Assembly: GCF_937876455.1 (NCBI RefSeq)
Contig: NZ_CALFIG010000166.1
Coordinates: forward strand, 1-26,225
Length of the DNA stretch: 26,225 nucleotides
Origin: an uncultured Flavobacterium sp.
GTDB lineage: Bacteria; Bacteroidota; Bacteroidia; Flavobacteriales; Flavobacteriaceae
Direction of reading: 5' to 3'
A model generated the notes under the pieces. That model was given only the letters and a program-made list of their open reading frames with translations, did no database searches and was not told the origin of the DNA. Each line of letters opens with the position of its first letter. Within the stretch, counting starts at the first letter, position 1. This document shows, in pieces, positions 7,274 to 15,142 of this stretch. A program made the position numbers and the translations under genes.

Positions 7274-7798
7274 TTATTTTACTTGCGGCGGATATTGCGC
7301 TAAAATTTTGTCAACAAACTCTTTGATACGCTCATCTTTTTGATTTACATCTTTGGTTAAATAACCCGTTCCTTCACCTTGCCAAACTAGTTCTTTTGTT
7401 TTAGCGTCAATAATGTCAATAAAAAGAGTACCTTCTGGAGTAGTATAAGTTCTGTTGTAACCCATTCCCCAATAAGGATTCCAGCCCCAACCCATTCCAA
7501 AACCATAGTTTTGGTATACATCTACGCGTTCTCTTTCTTTTGTAAAAATACTAACCAAAACATCTGGAGTGTCTGATTTTGAGAATCCTTTTGTAGGCAT
7601 TACTTCGTCAATAGCATTAAGAATTCGTTTTTTATCTAAATCAGAAATTTCAGCTTTATCTATACCAGCTCTTAAATAAGCATAGGTTTTATATCCATTA
7701 AAATTTGCTTTTTTATCATAATCAGCATTTACGCTAACGGAAGCACACGAGGATAAAATGAATAATCCTGCTAATGTAAGTAGTTTAATTGTTTTCAT
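7274..7798 (-). CDS. DUF4136 domain lipoprotein
   Basis: A 174-residue lipoprotein with a signal peptide and lipobox LSSC (Cys18). After the Cys come ASVSVN residues with no acidic cluster, so it probably stays in the periplasm rather than being exported to the surface. The mature part shows the DUF4136 pattern: VSVNADYDKKANFNGYKTYAY at the start, a central Gly/Trp/Asn-rich segment (GMGWGWNPYWGMGY, about 112-125), and a closing TLFIDIIDAKTKELVWQGEG strand pair. Function of the family is unknown. It begins 11 bp after the hutU stop and is likely transcribed with it, though no metabolic link to histidine breakdown is evident. The strong terminator at 7209 ends the operon. Confidence 0.9.
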   Translation of the reverse strand: MKTIKLLTLAGLFILSSCASVSVNADYDKKANFNGYKTYAYLRAGIDKAEISDLDKKRILNAIDEVMPTKGFSKSDTPDVLVSIFTKERERVDVYQNYGFGMGWGWNPYWGMGYNRTYTTPEGTLFIDIIDAKTKELVWQGEGTGYLTKDVNQKDERIKEFVDKILAQYPPQVK

Positions 7799-7809
7799 AT
7801 GTTTAAATT

Positions 7810-9792
7810 TTAATTGTTAAATAGGTTTTCGTCAACTAAATTTGGCAATGTAACACGTAATAAAGGTTGCGTTTTCATCGCTCTTTTAATAGCAAAAATA
7901 GCACCTTCATTTCTCGCCCAACTTCTTCTTGATATGCCATTGTTTACATCCCAAAACAACATAGATTCTAATCGTCTTGACGCTTCTTTAGTACCATCAA
8001 GAACCATACCAAATCCACCATTAATTACTTCGCCCCAGCCTACACCACCGCCATTGTGTATGGAAACCCAAGTAGCACCTCTAAAACTATCTCCAATAAC
8101 ATTGTGAATAGCCATATCGGCTGTAAATCTTGAACCATCATAGATATTAGATGTTTCTCGGTACGGAGAGTCAGTGCCTGAAACGTCATGATGATCTCGG
8201 CCTAAAATCACAGTTCCAATTTCACCTTTTGCAATCGCTTGATTAAAAGCTTCTGCAATTCTAATGCGACCTTCAGCATCGGCATATAAAATACGAGCTT
8301 GTGAGCCTACGACTAATTTATTTTCTTGTGCCCCTTTAATCCATTGAATGTTATCGGCCATCTGCTGTTGAATTTCGACAGGTGCGGTTTGCATCATTTC
8401 TTCTAATACTTCACAGGCTATTTGATCTGTTTTAGCTAAATCTTCTGGTTTTCCTGAAGCACAAACCCATCGGAAAGGGCCAAATCCATAATCAAAGCAC
8501 ATAGGCCCCATAATATCTTGAACGTAACTAGGATATTTAAAATCTACGTTATTGGTTGCCATTACATCAGCACCCGCTCTAGAAGCTTCTAATAAAAAGG
8601 CATTTCCATAATCAAAGAAATACGTGCCTTTAGCCGTGTGCTTATTTATAGCTTGGGCATGTCTTCTTAAGGTTTTTTGTACTTCTTCTTTAAATTTATC
8701 AGGATTAATTGCCATTAATTCGTTTGATTCTTCAAATGTATAGCCAATAGGGTAGTAGCCACCAGCCCAAGGGTTGTGTAAAGATGTTTGATCAGAGCCT
8801 AAATCTATGTGCAAATTTTCTTGGTCAAATCGTTCCCAAACATCTACAATATTTCCTAAATAGGCTATAGAAACAATTTCTTTAGTTTCAAGCGCTTTTT
8901 TTACTCTTGCAACTAATAGATTTATGTCTTCTACTATTTCGTGAATCCAGCCTTGCTCGTGTCTTATTTTTGTAATTTTCGGATTTACTTCAGCACATAC
9001 TGTAACACAGCCTGCAATAGTTCCGGCTTTTGGTTGTGCACCACTCATTCCACCTAGACCAGAGGTAACAAATAAGCCACCTTTGGGAGATTTTTTAATT
9101 TTTCGAAAACCATTTAACACTGTAATAGTAGTTCCGTGAACAATACCTTGCGGACCGATATACATATAACTTCCCGCCGTCATTTGTCCGTATTGTGAAA
9201 CACCTAATGCGTTAAATTTTTCCCAATCATCTGGTTTAGAATAATTAGGAATCATCATACCGTTTGTAACAACCACTCTTGGTGCTTCTTTATGCGAAGG
9301 AAACAATCCCATAGGATGCCCCGAATACATGACCAATGTTTGTTCATCTGTCATTTCAGACAAATATTTCATCGTGAGTCTATATTGTGCCCAATTTTGA
9401 AAAACAGCTCCGTTGCCACCATAGGTAATTAATTCATGCGGATGTTGCGCTACAGCATAATCCAAATTGTTTTGAATCATCAGCATAATCGCTTTTGCTT
9501 GTTCACTAGTACCTGGATAGTCTGAAATTGGCCTTGCTTTCATTTCATAATCAGGACGTAGGCGATACATATAAATTCTGCCATAGGTTTCTAATTCGGT
9601 CTTAAATTCAGCAAGTAATTCGGCATGATGCTTTGCCTCAAAATAGCGTAGCGCATTTTTAAGGGCTAATTTTTTTTCATCATCTGAAAGAATTTCTTTT
9701 CGTTTAGGCGCATGATTTATGGTTGTATCGTAAGTTTTTGGTTGCGGTAAAATCGCTGGAATACCTTCTGCTATTTGTTCCTTAAATGTCAT
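7810..9792 (-). CDS. hutU: urocanate hydratase
   Basis: Converts urocanate to 4-imidazolone-5-propanoate, the second step of histidine degradation, using tightly bound NAD+ as an electrophile. The family signatures are clear: YGGNGAVFQNW (124-134), YSGHPMGLFPSH (156-167), the NAD-binding GLGGMSGAQPKAG (245-257), and the active-site Cys in GFGPFRWVC (Cys444). At 660 residues it is about 100 longer than the proteobacterial enzyme. The extra length lies in the N-terminal part and internal insertions, as is common in Bacteroidota, so it is not a fusion. It lies 25 bp after a DUF5522 gene and 11 bp before a DUF4136 gene, all on the minus strand. No hutH, hutI or hutG lies in the window, so the rest of the pathway must be elsewhere. 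Confidence 0.97.
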   Translation of the reverse strand: MTFKEQIAEGIPAILPQPKTYDTTINHAPKRKEILSDDEKKLALKNALRYFEAKHHAELLAEFKTELETYGRIYMYRLRPDYEMKARPISDYPGTSEQAKAIMLMIQNNLDYAVAQHPHELITYGGNGAVFQNWAQYRLTMKYLSEMTDEQTLVMYSGHPMGLFPSHKEAPRVVVTNGMMIPNYSKPDDWEKFNALGVSQYGQMTAGSYMYIGPQGIVHGTTITVLNGFRKIKKSPKGGLFVTSGLGGMSGAQPKAGTIAGCVTVCAEVNPKITKIRHEQGWIHEIVEDINLLVARVKKALETKEIVSIAYLGNIVDVWERFDQENLHIDLGSDQTSLHNPWAGGYYPIGYTFEESNELMAINPDKFKEEVQKTLRRHAQAINKHTAKGTYFFDYGNAFLLEASRAGADVMATNNVDFKYPSYVQDIMGPMCFDYGFGPFRWVCASGKPEDLAKTDQIACEVLEEMMQTAPVEIQQQMADNIQWIKGAQENKLVVGSQARILYADAEGRIRIAEAFNQAIAKGEIGTVILGRDHHDVSGTDSPYRETSNIYDGSRFTADMAIHNVIGDSFRGATWVSIHNGGGVGWGEVINGGFGMVLDGTKEASRRLESMLFWDVNNGISRRSWARNEGAIFAIKRAMKTQPLLRVTLPNLVDENLFNN

Positions 9793-9817
9793 ATGTGGGT
9801 GTATATTTTTTTATAAA

Positions 9818-9994
9818 TTACTTTTTAATGGTTCCCGTTTTTTTATCAAATCCATAAGGGCAATGTTTGCAACCACTTTTACAGCAATATCCTCTTTTTA
9901 AATGATAGCTAGCGGTAAAACATTTATAACCTTCCGGAGTAAAATAAAAATCTTCTCCTTCTTTTAAATTTTTTGGATCAAGTTGCTTGTTCAT
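9818..9994 (-). CDS. DUF5522 family small Cys-rich protein
   Basis: A 58-residue gene. It starts MNKQLDPKNL and ends with the family hallmark RGYCCKSGCKHCPYGF, which holds four clustered cysteines (CC-x3-C-x2-C) that could bind a metal. There is a further Cys in EGYKCFTASYHL. No export signal is present. The function of the family is unknown. The stop is 25 bp before the hutU ATG, so the two are probably co-transcribed, and I recall this pairing from other Bacteroidota. Upstream are two TAnnTTTG boxes on the minus strand (complements of 10000-10007 and 10020-10027). Neither has a TTG at the right distance. Confidence 0.85.
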   Translation of the reverse strand: MNKQLDPKNLKEGEDFYFTPEGYKCFTASYHLKRGYCCKSGCKHCPYGFDKKTGTIKK

Positions 9995-10065
9995 AGTTAC
10001 AAAATTAGCAACTTTGTATCAAATTTATTTAAAAAAGTCAAGAACTTTATCTTGAAATTAGTTTT

Positions 10066-10962
10066 ATGCCTGATATTTTTAAAATAAACCTTCCTAATAC
10101 AAGTGATGTCAATCTTTTTATTAAAAGAGAGGATTTAGTACATCCTATCATTTCAGGTAATAAATTTAGAAAATTAAAATATAATTTAGAAGAAGCAAAA
10201 AATCAAAACCACCACACGTTGCTTACTTTTGGTGGGGCATTTTCAAATCATATTGTTGCGGTTGCAGGAGCAGGAAAGGAATTTGGCTTTCAAACCATAG
10301 GGATAATTAGGGGAGAAGAATTAGCCTCGAAAATAGAAGATAATCCTAGCTTATCATTAGCAGCTTCATTAGGCATGCAGTTTAAATTTGTGGATAGAAC
10401 CACCTATCGAAATAAGACAGATGAATCTTTTACTGCTAAATTAAGTAACGAATTTGGACCTTTTTACCTTATTCCTGAAGGAGGAACAAATAGTTTAGCT
10501 GTAAAAGGGTGTGAAGAAATTCTTTCGGATGAAACGAAAATATTTGATTATATCTGTGTAGCGGTAGGAACAGGAGGTACTATTTCAGGAATAATAAATG
10601 CTTCCCAGTTGCACCAAAAAATAATTGGATTTTCTTCTTTAAAAGGTGATTTTCTAACGAATGATATTAGTAAATTTGTATCCAAATCAAATTGGTATAT
10701 AAATTGCGAATACCATTTTGGTGGGTATGGAAAAGTTTCAGATGAATTAATTTCATTTATTAATCAATTTTATAGTGAACAACAAATCCCTTTAGATCCT
10801 ATATATACTGGAAAGATGATGTTTGGAGTTATGGATATGATTGAAAAAAAGCAATTTCCAAAAGGCTCTAAAATACTAGTTATACATACGGGTGGATTAC
10901 AAGGAATTGAAGGGATGAATCGCAAATTGCAAGCAAGTAATAAAACAATAGTAGTGAAATGA
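10066..10962 (+). CDS. PLP-dependent ACC deaminase / D-cysteine desulfhydrase-like protein
   Basis: A 298-residue fold-type II PLP enzyme, cytoplasmic. The PLP lysine is K33 in SGNKFRKLKY, followed by the GGAFSNH loop (56-62) that holds the substrate carboxylate. AVGTGGTISG near residue 166 is the phosphate-binding glycine loop. Relatives are annotated as 1-aminocyclopropane-1-carboxylate deaminase or D-cysteine desulfhydrase. In bacteria without plant contact the D-cysteine or related amino-acid lyase activity is more plausible, but the sequence does not decide. It is the first gene of a three-gene operon: its stop overlaps the next ATG by 4 bases (ATGA), and hemL follows. The operon mates do not point to a shared pathway. 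Confidence 0.85.
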   Translation: MPDIFKINLPNTSDVNLFIKREDLVHPIISGNKFRKLKYNLEEAKNQNHHTLLTFGGAFSNHIVAVAGAGKEFGFQTIGIIRGEELASKIEDNPSLSLAASLGMQFKFVDRTTYRNKTDESFTAKLSNEFGPFYLIPEGGTNSLAVKGCEEILSDETKIFDYICVAVGTGGTISGIINASQLHQKIIGFSSLKGDFLTNDISKFVSKSNWYINCEYHFGGYGKVSDELISFINQFYSEQQIPLDPIYTGKMMFGVMDMIEKKQFPKGSKILVIHTGGLQGIEGMNRKLQASNKTIVVK

Positions 10963-11792
10963 TAAAGAAAATAACTTATATACTTATAACAATAATTCTC
11001 GTAAGTTGTGGAGGGTCTAAAATTAGAACTCAAAAAACGACTTCAACAAAACCACATACTCCTAAAAAACCAGTCACAAGTAGTGAAACGTCAAAATCAC
11101 CAACAATAAAAACGAATGAAGCAGAGGTTTTAGTAGCTACATCTAAAGTAAAAGCTACAACAGAAGATGTTAAAAAATACATTGAAGATTTTAAAGAAAT
11201 TGCCAAAAGCAATATGAAACAACACGGAATTCCGGCTAGTATCATAATGGCTCAAGGAATTTTAGAATCAGGAGCAGGCTTTGGTCGTTTGTGTATAGAA
11301 GCAAACAATCATTTTGGAATTAAATGCCATACAGATTGGACTGGTGAAACGGTAACACATGATGATGACGCTGTTGGAGAATGTTTTAGAAAATACATTC
11401 ATCCGTCAGAATCGTATAGAGACCATGCCTTATTTTTAACAAAAAGAAAAAGATATGCATCGTTATTTAAACTAGATAAAGGGGATTACTATGCTTGGGC
11501 AAATGGCTTAAAACAGGCTGGATATGCTACCGATACGTTATATCCAACCAAGTTAATTGGTATAATTGAACGCTATGAATTGTATAAATTAGACAATGAA
11601 GTATTAGGAAGAAATTATATACCAATACCAAAACCAGTATTAGTAACAGTCGATGGAGAATATATAATCCAAAAAGGAGATACACTGTATTCGTTGTCAA
11701 AAAAATTTAATATTACAGTAGACGAATTGAAAAAATTAAATAATATTGTTGATACAGCTATCTCGGTAGGTCAAAAAATTAAAATAAAATAA
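10959..11792 (+). CDS. glucosaminidase (GH73) / LysM lipoprotein
   Basis: A 277-residue cell-wall hydrolase, predicted to cut the glycan strand of peptidoglycan as an N-acetylglucosaminidase. The signal peptide ends in the lipobox LVSC (Cys17), and the sequence after it (GGSKIR) is basic, so it is likely periplasmic. A Thr/Ser/Lys/Pro-rich linker covers about 22-65. The GH73 domain, about 68-212, has catalytic Glu103 in QGILESGAGFGR and the NNHFGIKCH block. A single C-terminal LysM domain (about 234-277) begins EYIIQKGDTLYSLSKKFNI and should bind GlcNAc. Translation is coupled to the upstream gene through the ATGA overlap, and hemL starts 1 bp after its stop. Confidence 0.93.
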   Translation: MIKKITYILITIILVSCGGSKIRTQKTTSTKPHTPKKPVTSSETSKSPTIKTNEAEVLVATSKVKATTEDVKKYIEDFKEIAKSNMKQHGIPASIIMAQGILESGAGFGRLCIEANNHFGIKCHTDWTGETVTHDDDAVGECFRKYIHPSESYRDHALFLTKRKRYASLFKLDKGDYYAWANGLKQAGYATDTLYPTKLIGIIERYELYKLDNEVLGRNYIPIPKPVLVTVDGEYIIQKGDTLYSLSKKFNITVDELKKLNNIVDTAISVGQKIKIK

Positions 11793-11793
11793 C

Positions 11794-13071
11794 ATGTTAT
11801 ATCAAAGAAGTAGTCAATTATTTGTAGAATCATCAAAGGTTATACCAGGAGGAGTTAATTCGCCCGTAAGAGCGTTTAAAGCAGTGGGAGGAACACCAAT
11901 ATTCATCAAAGAAGCAAAGGGTGCTTATTTGTATGATGAAGATGGTAATAAATACATAGATTACATCAACTCATGGGGACCGATGATTTTAGGTCATGCA
12001 CATGAGCCTGTAATTCATGCCATAACCGAACGGGCAAAGAAAGGAACCTCCTTTGGTACCCCAACGGCACTAGAAACTGAAATTGCAGCTTTGGCAGTGA
12101 CTATGGTCCCTAATATAGATAAAATACGTTTTGTGAATTCGGGTACAGAGGCTTGTATGAGCGCTATTCGATTAGCAAGAGGCTATACAAAACGAGAAAA
12201 AATTATTAAATTTTCAGGGTGTTACCACGGCCATTCAGATTCTTTTTTAATCGCTGCAGGAAGTGGATTGAGTACATTTGGTGTGCCAAATAGCCCTGGT
12301 GTTACAGAAGGAACAGCAAAAGATACGTTATTGGCAACCTATAATGATATTGAAAATGTAAAAATTTTATTTGAAGCTAATAAAGAGCAAATTGCAGCTG
12401 TAATTATTGAACCTGTAGCAGGTAATATGGGGTGTGTGCCTCCAAAAGAAAATTTTTTAGAGGAATTACGTGAAGCATGTACTACTAACGGAACGTTATT
12501 AATTTTTGATGAGGTAATGACAGGATTCCGTTTGGCAAAAGGAGGTGCGCAAGAAGTGTTTAATGTAAAAGCTGATTTAGTTTGCTTTGGTAAAGTAATA
12601 GGAGGCGGATTACCTGTTGGAGCTTTTGCGGGGGAAGCAAAAATTATGGATTATTTATCTCCTTTAGGCCCCGTTTATCAAGCAGGAACGTTGTCTGGTA
12701 ATCCTTTAGCTATGGCAGCAGGTTTACAAATGCTTAAAGAAATAAATGCTGATGAAGAATTATTTTCGAGATTAGAACAAAAAACATCCTATTTAGAAAA
12801 GGGAATTCGTGAGGTATTAGTTGCTGCAAAAGTTCCCTTTACCATAAATAGAGTAGGATCTATGATTTCGGTTCATTTTGATAGTAGACCAGTAGTTGAT
12901 TTTGAAACAGCGAAAAATGGTGATAATGATAGGTTTAAACTGTTTTTTCATGAGTTGTTGAAAAAAGGAATTTACATTGCGCCTTCGGCTTATGAAACAT
13001 GGTTCATTACAGATGCGCTAACTTATGAAGATTTAGATTTTACTATACAATGTATAAAAGAAGTGTTTTAA
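11794..13071 (+). CDS. hemL: glutamate-1-semialdehyde 2,1-aminomutase
   Basis: Converts glutamate-1-semialdehyde to 5-aminolevulinate, the last step of the C5 route to tetrapyrroles, in the cytoplasm. At 425 residues it has the usual length. Signatures visible: IPGGVNSPVRAF near the N-terminus (17-28), the PLP phosphate-binding NSGTEACMSA (115-124), CYHGHSD (143-149), FDEVMTGFR (238-246), and the Schiff-base Lys267 in CFGKVIGGGLPVGAF. It starts 1 bp after the stop of the LysM gene, so it is the third cistron of an operon. A strong terminator at 13077 ends the unit. Having hemL here means the organism makes ALA from glutamyl-tRNA, as expected for the group. Confidence 0.97.
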   Translation: MLYQRSSQLFVESSKVIPGGVNSPVRAFKAVGGTPIFIKEAKGAYLYDEDGNKYIDYINSWGPMILGHAHEPVIHAITERAKKGTSFGTPTALETEIAALAVTMVPNIDKIRFVNSGTEACMSAIRLARGYTKREKIIKFSGCYHGHSDSFLIAAGSGLSTFGVPNSPGVTEGTAKDTLLATYNDIENVKILFEANKEQIAAVIIEPVAGNMGCVPPKENFLEELREACTTNGTLLIFDEVMTGFRLAKGGAQEVFNVKADLVCFGKVIGGGLPVGAFAGEAKIMDYLSPLGPVYQAGTLSGNPLAMAAGLQMLKEINADEELFSRLEQKTSYLEKGIREVLVAAKVPFTINRVGSMISVHFDSRPVVDFETAKNGDNDRFKLFFHELLKKGIYIAPSAYETWFITDALTYEDLDFTIQCIKEVF

Positions 13072-13076
13072 AGTCA

Positions 13077-13107
13077 AAAAAAAGCCCGAATTAATCGGGC
13101 TTTTTTT
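13077..13107. terminator. bidirectional intrinsic terminator (hemL operon / small secreted protein)
   Basis: The core stem AGCCCGA/TCGGGCT with loop ATTAA is flanked by an A-run (13076-13083) and a T-run (13101-13107). The hairpin therefore terminates on both strands. It lies 5 bp after hemL and 37 bp beyond the convergent gene. A weaker hairpin, AGCTAG (13110-13115) with CTAGCT (13123-13128), lies beside it and lacks a T-run. Confidence 0.93.
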
Positions 13108-13143
13108 ATAGCTAGGATAAAACTAGCTTATTTGGTATATTAA

Positions 13144-13476
13144 TTAATGCGTAAGTTTCTTTAATAACTCTGCATTTTTTTCTAACTTTTGCATTTTATC
13201 TGCAGGTAAAGTAGCTCTTAATTTCAATTCTATAATATTAGCTAATTCAGCTTTACGTTCAGTAGATAAATTATCATTCAATACAGTAAATTTGTATTCA
13301 AATAAACGTTTTAAATCTTCAGCCATTGTTCCTTCTAAGGCAACAAAATCTGTTAATGCTTTAATGTCTTTTTGTGCTTCTACTGCAGCATCTACTTTTT
13401 TAAATTCTTTATCTTGAGCGTTTGCATTGATCGTAAAAGCTAAAAATAATACAAATACACTTAGTAGTTTTTTCAT
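13144..13476 (-). CDS. small secreted helical protein of unknown function
   Basis: A 110-residue protein that I do not recognise. I chose the ATG at 13476 (MKKLLSVFVLFLAFTINANAQ) because it yields a typical signal peptide cleaved after about residue 20. The reading frame stays open up to 13533, but the added residues would precede the basic MKK start and would lie across the promoter. The mature part is about 90 residues, highly charged and predicted helical (KKVDAAVEAQKDIKALTDF onward), with no cysteine. It resembles the short periplasmic helical proteins common in Flavobacteria. Its promoter (13500-13530) is one of the best matches in the window. It is divergent from the copper-associated cluster, so a link to it is possible but unproven. 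Confidence 0.8.
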   Translation of the reverse strand: MKKLLSVFVLFLAFTINANAQDKEFKKVDAAVEAQKDIKALTDFVALEGTMAEDLKRLFEYKFTVLNDNLSTERKAELANIIELKLRATLPADKMQKLEKNAELLKKLTH

Positions 13477-13499
13477 CTTTTTAATTTTTATAGTTTTAT

Positions 13500-13530
13500 C
13501 AAAAGTAAAAAAAAAAAGAATTAAACAAAA
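13500..13530 (-). promoter_or_regulatory. promoter of the small secreted protein gene
   Basis: On the minus strand TTTTG (complement of 13526-13530) is followed after 18 nt by TACTTTTG (complement of 13500-13507). This is a full match to the Bacteroidota promoter consensus. The box ends 23 nt before the ATG at 13476, which also supports that start. Confidence 0.75.
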
Positions 13531-13575
13531 CATTTGTCATCTTTTTTATAGAAAAAAAATAGTTAAATTTGCATT

Positions 13576-13962
13576 GTGAAACATTTTGCACTATTAATAT
13601 CGTTTTTAATTATGATAAAACCAGTAGTTCCGCTACTGGATTATATCATTAATTATGAATATATTTCAACAAAATTGTGCGAAAACATTACAAAACCAGA
13701 AATGCATTGTGATGGAAAATGCCATCTTAAAAAAGAATTGGCTAAAGCTGTTTCTGATGAAAAACCAATTTCCAATCAAAAATCTACTACTTCAAAACAG
13801 GAAATAGAAATCCTATTTTTCCAGCTAGCACACACATTTTGTTTTCAAAATATAGAAGCTACTTTAAAAAATAGAATTATGGATAGGTATCAAAATTTAT
13901 ATTTCCATTACAACATTCGTACTTTTTTTCACCCTCCCACCCTTTTAAATTTTTTGAAATAG
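13576..13962 (+). CDS. small membrane protein with HCDGKCH motif (putative metal-associated)
   Basis: A 128-residue protein starting with GTG. The N-terminus (about 1-28) is hydrophobic: a signal anchor or transmembrane segment containing KPVVPLLDYIINYEY. It is followed by CENITKPEMHCDGKCHLKKEL with Cys35, Cys45 and Cys49, and His44 and His50 beside them. The cluster could bind copper or another soft metal. The C-terminus ends in an aromatic/His segment (YFHYNIRTFFHPP). I recall Bacteroidota relatives with the same KPV-C-KPE-C-GKC-FHPP order, often near metal-uptake genes; their function is not established. GTG is chosen because it restores the full hydrophobic N-terminus; the next in-frame ATG is Met13. 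It is the first gene of a cluster with MbnP and MbnH homologues, which suggests a copper-related role (inference). Confidence 0.8.
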   Translation: MKHFALLISFLIMIKPVVPLLDYIINYEYISTKLCENITKPEMHCDGKCHLKKELAKAVSDEKPISNQKSTTSKQEIEILFFQLAHTFCFQNIEATLKNRIMDRYQNLYFHYNIRTFFHPPTLLNFLK

Positions 13963-14180
13963 TAACCTTCGTTATTGATGGTTAATACTTTATGTTTAAT
14001 AACAAGTAAATGTTGTCCTGTGTAGCATTGATTTCATGTAGGATTCACACTTGTTTATAAAACTGGCTATGGTATTAAAGCTATTAATATCTATTGCATT
14101 TTTGTTTATCCAATTTGTATGTAGATTACAGCTTATAGCATAGTAAACACGTTTATTCAATTAATTTAAATTTAAAAAAA
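13963..14180 (+). other. 218-bp intergenic region upstream of the MbnP gene
   Basis: AT-rich and with no coding sequence. It has no clean TTG-N18-TAnnTTTG promoter; the nearest is TAAATTTA just before the ATG. It holds no strong hairpin. It may carry the mbnP promoter and a metal-responsive site, but I cannot point to one. The 10-mer TAATAACAAG occurs here and again in the gap before the diheme gene. Confidence 0.4.
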
Positions 14181-14978
14181 ATGACAATAAAACAAATAAA
14201 ATTTGCAGCACTAGCATTTACATCATTATTCATCTTTTCATGTTCTAAAGATGATGCAGAGGAAATTACGGGACAAGGTAATTTAAAAGTAGAATTTGAT
14301 AATATTTATGGAGGAGCAGATATTTTACCATCTGCTACTTATACAAATAGTAATGGCGAAGTGGTAAAAATAACCAGAGCACAATACATTGTAAGTAATA
14401 TAGTATTGACAAGAGAGGACGGTTCTACTTATACGGTTCCAAAGAGTCAAAGTTATTTTATTATAGACGAATTGACAGATTCAAGTTTATTACTCAATTT
14501 ACCTAATATTCCAGCAGGAAATTATAACAAAATTAAATTTGGTATTGGTGTAGATCAAGAGCAATTTAATCTTGGTGCAACTGGGCAAGGGGATTTCTTG
14601 TCTCAAGCTCAGAACGCTGGCATGATGTGGTCATGGAGTGCAGGATATAAATTCGTTGCATTTGAAGGTAAATTTACATCATCAACCGTCACTTCTGAAA
14701 CGACCTTTATGGTACATACCGGAAAAACGGGAACAGATTATAATTATACAGAAGTTACTTTGAATTTTCCTGATTTAGCAAAAGTAAGAACAACTATTAC
14801 ACCACAAGTACACATTATGGCTGATTTAAAGCATATTCTTGATGGCACTAACAAAATTAGCCTAACAGAAAGCAATGGAATGGGAATGGGAGCTATGATT
14901 ATGAGTGGTGCAAAATTACCATTAATAACTGCAAATTTAGTGAATATGTTTAGTGTACATCATGTACATAATGATTAA
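14181..14978 (+). CDS. MbnP family copper-binding lipoprotein
   Basis: A 265-residue homologue of MbnP, the copper protein whose site depends on a kynurenine made from tryptophan by its MbnH partner. Signal peptide with lipobox IFSC (Cys21). The next residues are S-K-D-D, very like the surface lipoprotein export signal of Bacteroidota, so the mature protein is probably on the outer face of the outer membrane. The MbnP-type beta-sandwich begins GNLKVEFDNIYGG. The key block is MMWSWSAGYKF (148-158), with Trp150 and Trp152 as candidates for oxidation. Candidate ligands are His179 (FMVHTG), His211 and His218, and the Met-rich tail NGMGMGAMIMSG (232-243) followed by SVHHVHND. The MbnH homologue follows 164 bp downstream. 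The family call is strong; the modified residue and metal ligands are inferred. Confidence 0.88.
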   Translation: MTIKQIKFAALAFTSLFIFSCSKDDAEEITGQGNLKVEFDNIYGGADILPSATYTNSNGEVVKITRAQYIVSNIVLTREDGSTYTVPKSQSYFIIDELTDSSLLLNLPNIPAGNYNKIKFGIGVDQEQFNLGATGQGDFLSQAQNAGMMWSWSAGYKFVAFEGKFTSSTVTSETTFMVHTGKTGTDYNYTEVTLNFPDLAKVRTTITPQVHIMADLKHILDGTNKISLTESNGMGMGAMIMSGAKLPLITANLVNMFSVHHVHND

Positions 14979-15006
14979 TTTCTAAAACTATTCCTGTCAT
15001 TCACTT

Positions 15007-15033
15007 AAAGTCCTCAGTCTTATAGAGGCTTTT
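15007..15033 (+). terminator. possible weak terminator after the MbnP gene
   Basis: AAAG-T-CCTC (15007-15015) can pair with GAGG-CTTT (15025-15032) with one bulged T, followed by TTTCT. It may attenuate read-through and set MbnP expression above that of MbnH. Confidence 0.4.
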
Positions 15034-15142
15034 TCTGAGCTTGTTTTTAGAGTTTCTAAAGAGACCTTCATTAATAACAAGAAAACGATCTATGAGACTT
15101 AAGGGCTTTCTGATGTTGTCAGAGTAATAATAATGTACAAAA

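Noticed and set aside
7810..9792. Urocanase as a gene fusion because it is about 100 residues longer than proteobacterial HutU
   Set aside because: The extra residues are spread over the N-terminus and internal loops, with no separate domain; this is a known long form.
10000..10027. Two TAnnTTTG boxes on the minus strand as promoters of the DUF5522-hutU operon
   Set aside because: Neither has a TTG at 17-22 nt upstream, and one leaves almost no leader; too weak to list as a promoter.
10066..10962. Assigning the PLP enzyme firmly as ACC deaminase
   Set aside because: ACC deaminase and D-cysteine desulfhydrase share all visible motifs; only the general family is supported.
13109..13130. Second hairpin (AGCTAG/CTAGCT) beside the hemL terminator
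   Set aside because: Short stem, no T-run on either strand; noted under the main terminator only.
13477..13533. 19-residue N-terminal extension of the small secreted protein
   Set aside because: It would place the start inside the promoter (13500-13530) and put a second hydrophobic stretch before a complete signal peptide beginning MKK.
14954..14968. Perfect inverted repeat TGTACAT-C-ATGTACA at the end of the MbnP gene
   Set aside because: It lies inside codons for V-H-H-V-H and follows from the repeated His/Val codons; no evidence of a separate role.
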